Shown here: piece after piece, positions 24,548 through 34,263 of the stretch | How positions within the stretch are numbered: the first letter of the stretch is position 1 | Layout: every line of letters begins with the position of its first letter | NCBI RefSeq assembly: GCF_000820105.1 | Contig: NZ_CDDB01000106.1 | Coordinates: forward strand, 1-64,000 | Source of the DNA: Aeromonas schubertii | GTDB taxonomy: Bacteria; Pseudomonadota; Gammaproteobacteria; Enterobacterales; Aeromonadaceae | Direction: 5' to 3' | DNA length: 64,000 nucleotides | Notes under the pieces: model-generated | What the model was told of the DNA's origin: nothing | The model's database searches: none | What the model saw: the letters and a program-made list of their open reading frames with translations, nothing else | Made by a program: the position numbers and the translations under genes

Positions 24548-26506
24548 ATGCGCCACTACACTCTCTGCCTGCCCCTGCTGACGGCCTTCGCCAGTCAGGC
24601 TGCCGATGACTACGACCTGCAACGGGCCCGGGCCACCGATACCGAACGCTGGCGCTGCAACGCATGCGAGCCCTATCAGGGCTGGCACGGCGACGTCGGG
24701 CTCGGCGTCGGCTACATGAATGATGACGGCGCCAGCCGCTTTCGCAACTGGGTTCCTACCAACTATGACCAGGGGATACTCGGCACCCTCAACACCGACC
24801 TCGACTATCGGGGAGAGGGGAGTGAATACGGCCATATAGAGGCGACCGATCTTGGGCTGAAGCGCTTTTCCGTCGCCACCGAAGCGGGCCGCTACGACGG
24901 GCTGAGGGGGCGCTTCGAGTATCGCGAGAGCCCCTACTACTGGAACCGGGGGGTGAGCGTCTATCAGGGAGAGGAAGGGGTTCTCTCGGCCGGCCCCCTC
25001 ACCCCGTTTGACAAGGAGACGCTGCGAAAACAGGTCTCCCTCGGCCTGAAATTCACCCCCAAGAGCCCCTGGCAACCCCACGCCAGCCTGCGTCATGAGA
25101 CCCGGCGCAGTACCCTCACCGGCTATACCAGCACCCTGCCCGGGATGGGCCCCATGCCAGGCTGGCTGCCCATCCCCCAGGATCAGAAGACGACCCTGAT
25201 GGATGCGGGGGTGAGTTATCTCGCCGAGGGGTGGCTGGTCGATCTCAGTTACTACGGCACCCTCTACACCAACGAACACCAGGCCCTCTACTACGGCAGC
25301 CAGGCCAACCCCTATCTCAATGATCGCGCCTATGAGCCCGACAACGACTACCACCGCGTCACCCTCTCCGGCAGGCGCAGTTGGGATCGCCAGAGCCTCA
25401 CCGGACGGGTCATGATGAGTCAGGCCACCTCCAGCGGCGGACTCAACCCCTTCGCCAACACACCGGTGACGCAGGATAACTTCAACGGGCGGGTAGAGAC
25501 CTGGCAGGCCGATGCGCGCTGGCTCAACCGGCTATCGCGCTCGCTCACCCTCAAGGCCAGCGCCGAGCACCATGACAGGCAGGACAAGTCGGATCGCCAG
25601 GTGGTGATCGGCAAGCTGCGCCCCCCGACCGATCGCAGCCACACCAAGGGGGATCTGGGCGCCACCTACCGTCTCTCCCGCGCCATCAAGCTGGAAGGGG
25701 GTTACCTCTACCGGGGGGACCGGCGGGAAGAGGCCGATCGGCGCGAAACGGATCTGCACACCCTCTATGTGCGTGGCCGCTACCAACCCGTCGGCCCCTG
25801 GAGTGCCGGCACCAGGCTGAGCCTCAGCCGCCGCACCGGCTCCGAGTGGCTGGGGGATAGCGGCGGCACTCCGACCCTGCGCCAATATTATCTGGCCGAC
25901 AGAGACAGGGCCGAGCTCAGGGGGGATCTCACCTGGCAGGTGAACGATCCCCTGACCCTCACGGCAGAGGCCTGGTGGGCCGAGGACAGTTACCCCGAAC
26001 CCGATATCGGGCGCAGTCAGGACAGGGACTACGGGGTCGACCTCTCAGCCAGCTGGTCGCTGCCCGAGCAGCTCGATCTCAACCTCTTCCTCAATCAGCA
26101 GTGGATAGGATCGGATCAGCAACACGCCTACGCCTATGCCCCCGACTGGGCCCCCTACCAGACCCGGGTGCGCGATGAGATCTCCACCTTAGGGCTCGGA
26201 CTCACCAAGAGGAAGGCGCTGGAGCGGGATCTCACCCTGGGGCTCGACTACAGCTACAGCTATGGACGGGGGCGCAATGAGGCCAGCGCCGGCTACGACT
26301 ATCCGGACCTCACCAGCACCCTGCACCGGCTCAGCGGCTATGCCCTCTACCAGCTGGACGAGCGCCAGGCCCTGAGAGTGGATCTGCGCTATGAGCGGGT
26401 GAGCGACGAGGACTACCTCTATCTGGGGGAAGAGGCCAATCTGGGCGAATGGAACCAGCACTACGGGGGGTATTTCGGCGGGGTCTCCTGGCTCTATCAC
26501 TTCTGA
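24548..26506 (+). CDS. mtrB: MtrB/PioB family outer-membrane beta-barrel
   Basis: 652 residues: signal peptide, then a CNAC motif at residues 37-40 (the CxxC conserved in metal-reducing MtrB), followed by alternating aromatic-rich strands and a C-terminal phenylalanine (WLYHF) used for barrel assembly. It sheaths MtrA through the outer membrane. AGGAGGAG precedes the ATG. The gene ends the mtrCAB operon at a strong terminator. Confidence 0.92.
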   Translation: MRHYTLCLPLLTAFASQAADDYDLQRARATDTERWRCNACEPYQGWHGDVGLGVGYMNDDGASRFRNWVPTNYDQGILGTLNTDLDYRGEGSEYGHIEATDLGLKRFSVATEAGRYDGLRGRFEYRESPYYWNRGVSVYQGEEGVLSAGPLTPFDKETLRKQVSLGLKFTPKSPWQPHASLRHETRRSTLTGYTSTLPGMGPMPGWLPIPQDQKTTLMDAGVSYLAEGWLVDLSYYGTLYTNEHQALYYGSQANPYLNDRAYEPDNDYHRVTLSGRRSWDRQSLTGRVMMSQATSSGGLNPFANTPVTQDNFNGRVETWQADARWLNRLSRSLTLKASAEHHDRQDKSDRQVVIGKLRPPTDRSHTKGDLGATYRLSRAIKLEGGYLYRGDRREEADRRETDLHTLYVRGRYQPVGPWSAGTRLSLSRRTGSEWLGDSGGTPTLRQYYLADRDRAELRGDLTWQVNDPLTLTAEAWWAEDSYPEPDIGRSQDRDYGVDLSASWSLPEQLDLNLFLNQQWIGSDQQHAYAYAPDWAPYQTRVRDEISTLGLGLTKRKALERDLTLGLDYSYSYGRGRNEASAGYDYPDLTSTLHRLSGYALYQLDERQALRVDLRYERVSDEDYLYLGEEANLGEWNQHYGGYFGGVSWLYHF

Positions 26507-26514
26507 ACACAAAC

Positions 26515-26538
26515 GAAGGGGACCAAACGGTCCCCTTC
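26515..26538. terminator. Terminator after mtrB
   Basis: GAAGGGGACC and GGTCCCCTTC pair across AAAC, followed by TCTTG; it lies between mtrB and convergent ubiX. Confidence 0.8.
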
Positions 26539-26548
26539 TCTTGTGGCG

Positions 26549-27166
26549 TCACTCATCCCGGGAGGGGGCGTAACCCCAGCGCTGGCACAGGGTGTGCGCA
26601 ACCCCCAGGTGATCGAGGATGCGTGCCACCATGAAGTCCACCAGATCGTCGATGCTGCGCGGCTCATGATAAAAACCCGGCGCGGCCGGCATGATGGTCA
26701 CCCCGAGGCGCGCCAGACTCAGCATGTTTTCCAGGTGAATGGCCGAAAAGGGCGTCTCGCGCGGCACCAAAATAAGCTGGCCGCGCTCCTTGATGACCAC
26801 ATCCGCCGCCCGCTCGATAAGATTCTCCGACGCCCCGTGGGCGATGGCCGAGACGGTGCCCATGGAGCAGGGGCAGACCACCATCTGTTTCGGCGCCGCC
26901 GAGCCGGAGGCCACCGGGGAGAACCACTCCTCCTTGCCGCAGGCGACAATCTGCCCCGCACGGGCACCGAAGTCGGCGCACAGTTGGGCCGAAAGGGCCT
27001 GGGGCGAAGCGGGCCAGTCGAGCCCCTGCTCGGTCTTGAGCACCACCCGGGCGGCGCTGCTGGCCAGCAGGTAGACCCTATAGTCGGCCTGCACCAGACA
27101 CTCGAGCAGGCGCAGGGCATAGGGGGCGCCTGAGGCCCCGGTCAGGGCGAGGGTGATCGCGTTCAT
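26549..27166 (-). CDS. ubiX: Flavin prenyltransferase UbiX
   Basis: Makes prenylated FMN, the cofactor of UbiD decarboxylase in ubiquinone synthesis. 205 residues with the FMN-binding [13 protein letters not shown] at the N-terminus and [12 protein letters not shown] plus [11 protein letters not shown] in the middle. The start overlaps the mpl stop codon (ATGA), so the two genes are coupled. Confidence 0.93.
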   Translation of the reverse strand: MNAITLALTGASGAPYALRLLECLVQADYRVYLLASSAARVVLKTEQGLDWPASPQALSAQLCADFGARAGQIVACGKEEWFSPVASGSAAPKQMVVCPCSMGTVSAIAHGASENLIERAADVVIKERGQLILVPRETPFSAIHLENMLSLARLGVTIMPAAPGFYHEPRSIDDLVDFMVARILDHLGVAHTLCQRWGYAPSRDE

Positions 27167-28530
27167 GCCAGACCGTGATACTCCTTGAGACGGGTGAGCA
27201 GCTTGTCATGAATGCCACCAAAGCCGCCGTTACTCATGATGAGAATATGGTCCCCGTCGCGGCACTCGGCCACCAGACGGTTGACCAGGGTTTCCAGCTC
27301 GTTAAACACCTTGCCCGGTTTGGCCATGTGGCTGGTCACCTCCCCCAGATCCCAGCCGATGTTGGGAGGCTGGAAGAAGAACACCTCGTCGGCATCCCCA
27401 AAGCAGCCGGCCAGCTCCTCCTTGTGCACCCCGAGCTTCATGGTGTTGGAGCGCGGCTCCAGCACCGCCAGGATGCGCTCGTCGCCGACCCGGGCGCGCA
27501 GGCCGCCGAGGGTGGTGGCGATCGCGGTGGGATGATGGGCAAAGTCGTCATAGACCCGGATGCCGGCCACCTCGCCCTTGAGCTCCATGCGCCGCTTGGG
27601 GGAGTGGAACTCACACAGACCGTTGATCGCATGCTCCACCATGACCCCGGCGTGACGGGCTGCGGCGATGGCCATCAGACCGTTGTTGACGTTGTGCTCG
27701 CCGATGCAGGACCAGTGCACCTCGCCCTGCTTCTGTCCGTCCAGCCACACCTCGAAGGCGGAGCCGTCGGCCTTGAGCTTGACCGCGCGCCAGGTGGCGT
27801 CGTCGCCCACCAGCTCGAGCTCGCTCCAGCAGCCCATCTTGTGCACGGCGGCCAGGTTCTCGTCGGCCTTGGGATAGAAGACCCGTCCGGTGCCCGGCAC
27901 GATGCGCAGCAGGTGGTGGAACTGACGCTGGATGGCGGCGAGATCCGGGAAGATGTCGGCGTGGTCAAACTCCAGGTTGTTCATGATGAGGGTGCGCGGA
28001 CGGTAGTGAACGAACTTGGAGCGCTTGTCGAAGAAGGCGCAGTCGTACTCGTCGGCCTCAATCACGAAGAAGGGGGCGGCGCCGAGCCGTGCCGACACCG
28101 GGAAGTTGCCCGGCACGCCACCGATGAGAAAGCCGGGCTCCAGCTTGGCGTATTCGAGCACCCAGGCCAGCATGCTGGCGGTAGTGGTCTTGCCATGGGT
28201 GCCGGCGACGGCCAGCACCCAGCGATCTTTGAGCACATGCTCGAGCAGCCACTGGGGGCCGGAGACGTAGGGCAGGTTGCGGTTGAGCACATATTCCACA
28301 CAGGGGTTGCCGCGGCTCATGGCGTTGCCGACCACCACCAGATCCGGCGCCGGGTCGAGCTGGGCGGGGTCATAACCTTCGATGAGTTCGATCCCCTGCT
28401 GCTCCAGCTGGGTGCTCATGGGGGGGTAGACGTTGGCGTCCGACCCGGTGACCCGGTATCCAAGCTGCTTGGCCAGCACGGCCAGGCCACCCATGAAGGT
28501 GCCGCAGATCCCGAGGATGTGAATGTGCAT
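27163..28530 (-). CDS. mpl: UDP-MurNAc:L-Ala-gamma-D-Glu-meso-DAP ligase (murein recycling)
   Basis: 455-residue Mur ligase that reattaches the recycled tripeptide to UDP-MurNAc. N-terminal [19 protein letters not shown]-binding [12 protein letters not shown] (about residue 110), and the central Mur ligase domain are clear. The start at 28530 has AGGAAG 4 nt upstream and gives the family N-terminus; codons further upstream only extend into the spacer. ubiX follows with overlap. Confidence 0.94.
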   Translation of the reverse strand: MHIHILGICGTFMGGLAVLAKQLGYRVTGSDANVYPPMSTQLEQQGIELIEGYDPAQLDPAPDLVVVGNAMSRGNPCVEYVLNRNLPYVSGPQWLLEHVLKDRWVLAVAGTHGKTTTASMLAWVLEYAKLEPGFLIGGVPGNFPVSARLGAAPFFVIEADEYDCAFFDKRSKFVHYRPRTLIMNNLEFDHADIFPDLAAIQRQFHHLLRIVPGTGRVFYPKADENLAAVHKMGCWSELELVGDDATWRAVKLKADGSAFEVWLDGQKQGEVHWSCIGEHNVNNGLMAIAAARHAGVMVEHAINGLCEFHSPKRRMELKGEVAGIRVYDDFAHHPTAIATTLGGLRARVGDERILAVLEPRSNTMKLGVHKEELAGCFGDADEVFFFQPPNIGWDLGEVTSHMAKPGKVFNELETLVNRLVAECRDGDHILIMSNGGFGGIHDKLLTRLKEYHGLA

Positions 28531-28640
28531 ACCGCTTCCTTTTCGTGTCAGGTAGGGCGCCATTCTAGCAATCAGCACCCCGTTTTGGCACGGGAAGGAT
28601 GGCGTGAGGCGCCTGATATGGTCATTTGAAGCGAGCTCGC

Positions 28641-28646
28641 TATAAT
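28641..28646 (+). promoter_or_regulatory. ppa promoter -10 element
   Basis: A perfect TATAAT lies 47 bp upstream of the ppa start, with a TGGTCA (4 of 6 to TTGACA) 16 bp before it. This fits a strong housekeeping promoter. Confidence 0.6.
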
Positions 28647-28692
28647 GTGCGTCTGCACTTTATTTCCGCCTCAACCGTTTTAAGGAAACGTC

Positions 28693-29220
28693 ATGAGCCT
28701 GAACCTGGTACCGGCTGGCAAGAGCCTGCCCGAAGACATCTATGTCGTCATCGAAATCCCGCAAAACGCCGACCCGATCAAGTACGAAGTCGACAAAGAG
28801 AGCGGCGCCATCTTCGTTGACCGCTTCATGGCTACCCCCATGTTCTACCCGTGCAACTACGGCTACGTAAACGGCACCCTCTCCCTGGACGGTGACCCGG
28901 TTGACGTGCTGGTGCCGACCCCCTACCCCCTGCTGGCCGGCTCCGTCATTCGCTGCCGCCCGGTTGGCGTGCTGAAGATGACCGACGAATCCGGTCAGGA
29001 TGCCAAGGTCGTTGCCGTTCCCCACTCCAAGCTGACCAAGCAGTACGACCACATCCAGGATGTGAACGATCTGCCTGAGCTGCTCAAGGCCCAGATCCAG
29101 CACTTCTTCGAGCGCTACAAAGAGCTGGAAGCCGGCAAGTGGGTCAAGGTTGACGGTTGGGGCGACAAGGCCGAAGCCGAGGCCGAGATCCTCTCCTCCG
29201 TCGAGCGTTACACCAAGTAA
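28693..29220 (+). CDS. ppa: Inorganic pyrophosphatase
   Basis: Soluble family I pyrophosphatase (175 residues) that hydrolyses PPi and so drives biosynthesis. The signature DGDPVDV with its metal-binding aspartates is intact, as are KYEVDKESG and the tyrosine-rich FYPCNYGY. Divergent from mpl with its own promoter; ends at a perfect palindromic terminator. Confidence 0.96.
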   Translation: MSLNLVPAGKSLPEDIYVVIEIPQNADPIKYEVDKESGAIFVDRFMATPMFYPCNYGYVNGTLSLDGDPVDVLVPTPYPLLAGSVIRCRPVGVLKMTDESGQDAKVVAVPHSKLTKQYDHIQDVNDLPELLKAQIQHFFERYKELEAGKWVKVDGWGDKAEAEAEILSSVERYTK

Positions 29221-29238
29221 TCGCTCCCCGGACAATCA

Positions 29239-29260
29239 CAAGGCGCCTGCAGGCGCCTTG
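29239..29260. terminator. Palindromic terminator after ppa
   Basis: A 22-bp perfect palindrome centred on CCTGCAGG with CAAGGCG/CGCCTTG ends, followed by TTG, between ppa and a convergent gene. Confidence 0.75.
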
Positions 29261-29273
29261 TTGCATTGAGGCG

Positions 29274-29612
29274 TCAGTGCGCCGGGGGGGCGGCGGGCCG
29301 GGGCGATGACGAGCCAGGCTCACCGCGGATATAGAGCTCCTTGCCCTCCTGCTTATACTCCCGATACCACTCCCCGCCGCAGCGATAGCTGCCGTCAGCC
29401 TTGCTCACCAACTCACAGTTGACCGGCAACACCTCGAGCCACTTGAGGGCCTCCTGATGGCGCAGCCACTCCTGCCACTCGTGCTCCCGGGCCAGTTGAT
29501 CGCGCAGGGCAAAGGCGTCGACCTTCTCACTCCCCTTGGTCACGGTCACGCTGCCCGCCATGGCCGGCGCCACCACGGCCAACAGCAAGACCCCATATCC
29601 CCAGGTTCCCAT
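29274..29612 (-). CDS. Small secreted protein of unknown function
   Basis: 112 residues with a clear signal peptide (about 1-19, ending PAMA). The mature part is charged and helical with two cysteines (NCEL and RCGG) likely to form a disulfide, and a proline-rich C-terminus. It resembles DUF4124-type small periplasmic proteins only loosely; no function is assigned. Convergent with ppa. Confidence 0.6.
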   Translation of the reverse strand: MGTWGYGVLLLAVVAPAMAGSVTVTKGSEKVDAFALRDQLAREHEWQEWLRHQEALKWLEVLPVNCELVSKADGSYRCGGEWYREYKQEGKELYIRGEPGSSSPRPAAPPAH

Positions 29613-29774
29613 CTTTCCTCCCGAGCCTCATCTTTTGCGAAAAAAAAGAACAGCCATTTCATCGGCTTGCATATTTTACCGACAGATTGTGTCCCATGGC
29701 CGTGCGGATTCACCTAGTAGTTAACTTATTCCCCTTGTGCATGACGTCAAGGGGTCACTACGGAGTGAACAGCC

Positions 29775-30650
29775 ATGAAGTGGTTCCCTGTCCTGTTGAC
29801 CATGACCCTTGCCCCCCTCGCCCCGGCCGAGCCCCTGACCCTGCAGTGGCAGTGGCACTCCCAGGATGGGAATCGTCATCACATCACCTTCTCCGCCGAC
29901 GAGGGTGCCCTCGATGCCAGTCGCCGGGAGATGGTCACCCTGGATCGGGCCCTCAACTTTCCCCTCGAGACCCTGTTTGCCCAGATGGGAGAGAAGCTGC
30001 AGGGGACCCTGGCCGAGATCAACCGCCTCAGCCCTGAGGGTGCCGTCAAGTTTGACAATCTGGAGCAGGCCTTCGCCCTGCGCGATCAGAGCCCCCAATC
30101 GGTCATGTTCTGGCAGGCCTACCACCAATATCAGGAAGATGCCTTCTATGCCCTGCGCATCACCCCCTGCATCCACCCCACCGATCGCCGCCTGCCCTGC
30201 GTGCGCCCCAACTACTCCCAACTCTTCTATCAGCTCAAGCATGCGTTGCAGCCCCTGGCCAGGCAGTTTGCGCAATCTGACACCGCCAAGACAGTGGCCC
30301 TGTTGCAGGAGTGGCTAGACTCCATCCCCAGCCCCAACGAACAGGTGGATCACTTCGCCCCGCCCCTGCAGGCGCTGCAGCAAAACCGTGCCGACAGCGA
30401 CGAGAAGGCGCTGTTGATGGCGGCTCTGCTGGCCGAGCTGCTCCCCGACTATGCCCTCTCCATCATCTATCCCGACATCAGCGTCGGCAGCGTCTCCCCC
30501 GCCTGGCTTGCCATCACGGCCGACAGCGGCCTTCAGGGGGAGACGGTACAGATCAACAGCCAGCCTCACGTGCTGCTTACCGGCTCACCCGTGCTGGTGC
30601 AACAGATGATGCTGTCGAAGATCCCCCTGGTGAGCGAGCCCCTCTACTAA
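29775..30650 (+). CDS. Secreted protein of unknown function, possible inactive transglutaminase-like fold
   Basis: 291 residues with a signal peptide (about 1-18). Cysteines in TPCIHP and LPCVRP may pair. Around residue 205 the stretch RADSDEKALLMAALL looks like the active-site helix of bacterial transglutaminase-like cysteine proteinases (usually DCDxKA), but serine stands where the catalytic cysteine would be. If the resemblance is real the enzyme is inactive or altered. Single gene, followed by a GC-rich hairpin at 30671-30697. Confidence 0.55.
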   Translation: MKWFPVLLTMTLAPLAPAEPLTLQWQWHSQDGNRHHITFSADEGALDASRREMVTLDRALNFPLETLFAQMGEKLQGTLAEINRLSPEGAVKFDNLEQAFALRDQSPQSVMFWQAYHQYQEDAFYALRITPCIHPTDRRLPCVRPNYSQLFYQLKHALQPLARQFAQSDTAKTVALLQEWLDSIPSPNEQVDHFAPPLQALQQNRADSDEKALLMAALLAELLPDYALSIIYPDISVGSVSPAWLAITADSGLQGETVQINSQPHVLLTGSPVLVQQMMLSKIPLVSEPLY

Positions 30651-30799
30651 CCAAGAGATCCTACCACTCTCGGGGAGCTGGCATTTACCGCTCCCCGTGG
30701 CATGCTGCGCCCCTTGCGTCTCACCGGCACCACTTAACACTTTTTAAACAGGTCGGATCAGATTAGGATACATTCGGCCCATTTCCTCGGTGCCAAAAC

Positions 30800-30814
30800 T
30801 GTTATAACATAACA
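30800..30814. promoter_or_regulatory. Zur box upstream of ytfJ and the zrg operon
   Basis: The 15-mer TGTTATAACATAACA matches the gammaproteobacterial zinc-uptake repressor consensus TGTTATANTATAACA at all but one position. It lies 18 bp upstream of ytfJ, where bound Zur would block transcription when zinc is plentiful. Confidence 0.75.
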
Positions 30815-30831
30815 AAAGGAGTGTCATCAGG

Positions 30832-31374
30832 ATGAAATACCTGGCTCTTACCCTGGCGCTGCTGTCGCCCCTGGCCATGGCTCACAACATCAAGGAGTCT
30901 GCCCCCGTTCCGGTCGTCAAGATCAACGACAAGGGCGAGCTGATGCTGAGCGGCAAGGATATCGCCTACCAGCCCTGGCAAAGTGGCGTGCTCACCGGCA
31001 AGGTCTATCTGATCCAGCACATTGCGGGTCGCTCCAGCGCCAAGGAGCTCAACGCCCCCATGATCGAGGCGATCAAGGCGGCCAAGTTGCCCCACGATCA
31101 GTACCAGACGGTCACCATCATCAACAGCAATGATGCCATCTGGGGTACCTCTGGCTTCGTCAAGAGCAGCGCCGAGGACTCCAAGAAGGAGTTCCCCTGG
31201 TCCAGCATGGTGCTCGACGCCAAGGGGATGGCCCGTAACGCCTGGGCACTCGCCCCGGAGAGCTCGGCCATCATTCTGATTGGCAAAGATGGCAAGGTGC
31301 TGTTCGTCAAGGATGGTCAGCTGGCCAAGAACGATATCGACCAGGTCATGGGACTGATCAAGACCCATATCTAA
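30832..31374 (+). CDS. ytfJ: YtfJ family periplasmic protein
   Basis: 180 residues with a signal peptide (about 1-17, ending AMA) and the YtfJ domain: a thioredoxin-like fold without a CxxC, with WQSGVLTGKVYLIQHIAGR and FPWSSMVLDAKG. Function unknown in E. coli. Here it is the first gene behind the Zur box and is followed 30 bp later by the small metal-motif protein and zrgA, so it is probably zinc-regulated. Confidence 0.85.
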   Translation: MKYLALTLALLSPLAMAHNIKESAPVPVVKINDKGELMLSGKDIAYQPWQSGVLTGKVYLIQHIAGRSSAKELNAPMIEAIKAAKLPHDQYQTVTIINSNDAIWGTSGFVKSSAEDSKKEFPWSSMVLDAKGMARNAWALAPESSAIILIGKDGKVLFVKDGQLAKNDIDQVMGLIKTHI

Positions 31375-31404
31375 CCAAGAGGAGCAGGGGCGATCCCCGT
31401 CACG

Positions 31405-31677
31405 ATGTTCAAGTTGCGCGCCCTGCTCTGGATCTGGCTGTCGGGTTGGTTGTGGATGCAACCCGCCCTGGCGGTGCACCAGCTTGACAGCCTGGCCCCC
31501 GATCACCCCCATCTGTGCCAACTCTGTGCCGTTCATCTGGACGGCAAGTGGCTGCCCGGTGCGGCGGTGGCTGCGCCGATTCCGCAGCTCCCCACCTCAT
31601 ACGCACTCCCCGACCGGATTGCCTCTCCCACCCTGGCTGCGCCAGGCGCCTACTCGATCCGGGCCCCTCCTCGTTAA
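31405..31677 (+). CDS. Small exported protein with HxxCxxC motif
   Basis: 90 residues: signal peptide (about 1-23), then a histidine/cysteine cluster (HPHLCQLCAVH) and a proline-rich tail. It resembles DUF2946-type small proteins found near metal-transport genes. The His/Cys cluster suggests metal or haem binding. Located between ytfJ and zrgA in the same operon. Confidence 0.6.
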   Translation: MFKLRALLWIWLSGWLWMQPALAVHQLDSLAPDHPHLCQLCAVHLDGKWLPGAAVAAPIPQLPTSYALPDRIASPTLAAPGAYSIRAPPR

Positions 31678-31734
31678 ATCGCCGACAAGCGTGCCGTTAA
31701 TGGCACTTATCAATTTGATTTAACAGGAGTAATT

Positions 31735-32310
31735 ATGAAACGTCTCGCCCTGATGATGGCGGCTGTCGCCTTTTCTGCTGCCGCCCACCACGATGATCAC
31801 GCCAACGCCGGCCATGGCGCCCACGAGCATGGCCACGGCCAGCTCAACCTGGTTCTGGACGGCGATCAGCTGATGCTGGAGCTGACCGCCCCCGCGGCAG
31901 ATCTGATCGGCTTCGAACATGCCCCCAGAAACGACACCGAGAAGGCACGCATGGATCAGGCCCTGGCCCGGCTCAAGAGCGCCGAGGGGCTGTTTGTGCT
32001 CACCCCTGCCGCCGGCTGCACCCTGACCGGGCAGCAGGTTCAGGCCGGTCATGAGGAGCACGATCATGATGCCGACGACCACGACCATGACCATGACCAT
32101 GACCATGATGCCGCCGATCACCACGAAGGCCATGCGGATATGGGCGCCACCTATACCTTTACCTGCCAGCAGCCGGCGGCCCTCAAGGGGATCGAGGCCA
32201 GTCTCTTTACCCTCTACCCGAGTCTGGAGAAGCTGACCGTGCAGGGGCTCATTCCCGGCGGCCAGGTGGCCGGTGAGCTGACCCCCGGCAACCGGACCCT
32301 GGGTTGGTAA
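31735..32310 (+). CDS. zrgA: ZrgA-like zinc-binding periplasmic protein (DUF2796)
   Basis: 191 residues with a signal peptide, a His-rich N-terminal HAHEHGHG-type segment (about residues 18-35) and a second long His/Asp tract (about 104-131) typical of zinc-binding loops. DUF2796 proteins are the binding component of the ZrgABCDE zinc importer of Vibrio cholerae. An ABC ATPase, permease and DUF3299 protein follow directly, and a Zur box precedes the operon. Confidence 0.85.
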   Translation: MKRLALMMAAVAFSAAAHHDDHANAGHGAHEHGHGQLNLVLDGDQLMLELTAPAADLIGFEHAPRNDTEKARMDQALARLKSAEGLFVLTPAAGCTLTGQQVQAGHEEHDHDADDHDHDHDHDHDAADHHEGHADMGATYTFTCQQPAALKGIEASLFTLYPSLEKLTVQGLIPGGQVAGELTPGNRTLGW

Positions 32311-32313
32311 GCC

Positions 32314-33003
32314 ATGAGCCGTACCGTGGTAACCATTCGTGATCTCGGCTTCGCCTGGCCCGGTCACGCCCCCGTACTCGAGATCCCCGAGCTCACCCTG
32401 CTCGAGGGGGAGCGCCTCTTTATCAAGGGGCCCTCGGGGTCGGGCAAGTCGACCCTGCTGGGGCTGCTCGCCGGCATCCAGACCGTCAACCACGGCACGC
32501 TCGAGGTGCTGGGCCAGTCACTGGCCCGGCTATCCTCCCGTGCCCGCGACGGATTTCGTGCCGCCGAACTTGGCTACATCTTCCAGCAGTTCAACCTGCT
32601 GCCCTATCTCGGCGTGGTGGAGAACGTCACCAGCGCCCTCACCTTCTCGCCCAGGAAGCGCGCGCGCCTGAGTGCCCCGCCTGAGGCCGAGGCCCGTCGC
32701 CTGCTGCGCGAACTGCAACTGCCCGACGAGCTGCACAGTCGCCCGGTGCACGCCTTGAGCATCGGCCAGCAGCAGCGGGTGGCGGCCGCACGGGCCCTGA
32801 TCGGGGCACCGCCCCTGGTGATCGCCGACGAGCCCACCTCGGCCCTCGACAGCGACAACCGGGCCGCCTTTATCAAGCTCCTGTTCGAGGAGTGCGACAA
32901 GCAGGGCTCGACCCTGATCTTCGTCAGCCACGATCCGGGCCTCGAGCCCCTCTTCCCCCGGGTCGAGGATCTGCGCCAGCTAAACCGGAGGAGCCAATGC
33001 TAA
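32314..33003 (+). CDS. ABC transporter ATP-binding protein of the zrg operon
   Basis: 229 residues of the LolD/MacB type. Walker A GPSGSGKST (about residue 40), Q-loop YIFQQFNLLPYLG, Walker B PLVIADEPTSALD. The signature motif is LSIGQQQR rather than LSGGQ, as in a number of MacB-like ATPases. It overlaps the permease start by 7 bp. Expected to energise the FtsX-type permease next to it. Confidence 0.88.
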   Translation: MSRTVVTIRDLGFAWPGHAPVLEIPELTLLEGERLFIKGPSGSGKSTLLGLLAGIQTVNHGTLEVLGQSLARLSSRARDGFRAAELGYIFQQFNLLPYLGVVENVTSALTFSPRKRARLSAPPEAEARRLLRELQLPDELHSRPVHALSIGQQQRVAAARALIGAPPLVIADEPTSALDSDNRAAFIKLLFEECDKQGSTLIFVSHDPGLEPLFPRVEDLRQLNRRSQC

Positions 33004-34244
33004 GACTCGCCCTGCAGAGCTTGTGGGCCCGCCGCCTCACCGCCGGCCTGACCCTGCTCGCCGTCGCCATCAGCGTGACCCTGCTGCTCGGGGTAGAGCG
33101 GGTGCGCACCCAGGCCCGCGACAGCTTCGCCAGCACCGTCTCGGGGACCGATCTCATCGTCGGCGCCCGCTCCGGCCAGGTGAACCTGCTGCTCTACTCC
33201 GTGTTTCGCATCGGCAACCCCACCAACAACGTGGGATGGGATGCCTATCAGCGGATCAGCGCGCTGCGCGGTATCGCCTGGACCATCCCCCTCTCCCTCG
33301 GCGACTCCCACAAGGGATTTCGGGTGCTCGGCACCAACGGGGACTACTTCAAGTACCTGCGCTATGGCCGTCAGCAGCCCCTGACCCTGGCCTCGGGCCG
33401 CCCGTTTGAGCGCCCCTTCGAAGCGGTGCTGGGGGCCGAGGTAGCGCGCAAGCTCGGCTACCGCCTCGATCAATCCATCGTCATCGCCCACGGGGCGGGC
33501 AACACCTCCTTCACCCAACACGACAACCTGCCGTTCAGGGTGGTGGGGATCCTGGCCCCCACCGGCACCCCCATCGATCGCACCGTTCACGTGCCGCTCG
33601 CCGGCATCGAGGCCATCCACCTGGGGTGGGAGACGGGGCGTCACAGCAAGGCGGTCTCCGCCGAGCAAGCGCTGGCCCAGGATCTCACCCCCAAGACCAT
33701 CACCGCCTTCATGGTGGGACTGAACCAGCGCATCCTCGCCTTCCAGCTGCAGCGCACCATCAACACCTGGCCGAGCGAACCCCTGATGGCGATCCTGCCT
33801 GGGGCCGCCTTGCAGGAGCTGTGGGGACTGATGAGCGTGGCCGAGACCGCCCTCTCGGTCATCGCCGGCTTCGTGGTGGTGGCGGGCCTCATTGGCATGC
33901 TCACCACCCTGCTGGCCGGGCTCAACGAGCGGCGCCGCGAGCTCGCCATCTTGCGCTCCCTGGGGGCCAGCCCGCGCCATCTGTTTGCCCTGCTCACCCT
34001 CGAATCCCTGGCCATCACCAGCCTCGGCATCCTGGCGGGGCTGGGGCTGCTCTACGGGGCCCAGGCCCTGGCGGCGCCGCTGCTCTCGAGCCACTATGGC
34101 CTGCAGTTCCCCCTTGCCCTGCCCACCTTGCGCGAGTGGCAACTGCTGGGACTGGTGTGGCTGGCCGGCCTCGTCATGGGACTGTTACCCGCCTGGCGCG
34201 CCTACCGTTACTCCTTGAGTGACGGCATGAGCATCCGTTTTTAA
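32997..34244 (+). CDS. FtsX-type ABC permease of the zrg operon
   Basis: 415 residues: one N-terminal membrane segment (about 15-35), a large periplasmic MacB-PCD domain, then three C-terminal segments (FtsX domain, about 280-400) including the LNERRRELAILRSLGAS coupling motif. ATG 32997 has GGAGGAG upstream; the longer frame reading back to 32892 is within the ATPase gene. Homologues form part of Vibrio zinc-uptake loci. Confidence 0.87.
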   Translation: MLRLALQSLWARRLTAGLTLLAVAISVTLLLGVERVRTQARDSFASTVSGTDLIVGARSGQVNLLLYSVFRIGNPTNNVGWDAYQRISALRGIAWTIPLSLGDSHKGFRVLGTNGDYFKYLRYGRQQPLTLASGRPFERPFEAVLGAEVARKLGYRLDQSIVIAHGAGNTSFTQHDNLPFRVVGILAPTGTPIDRTVHVPLAGIEAIHLGWETGRHSKAVSAEQALAQDLTPKTITAFMVGLNQRILAFQLQRTINTWPSEPLMAILPGAALQELWGLMSVAETALSVIAGFVVVAGLIGMLTTLLAGLNERRRELAILRSLGASPRHLFALLTLESLAITSLGILAGLGLLYGAQALAAPLLSSHYGLQFPLALPTLREWQLLGLVWLAGLVMGLLPAWRAYRYSLSDGMSIRF

Positions 34245-34263
34245 TCTGATGAGAGAAGCCTTG

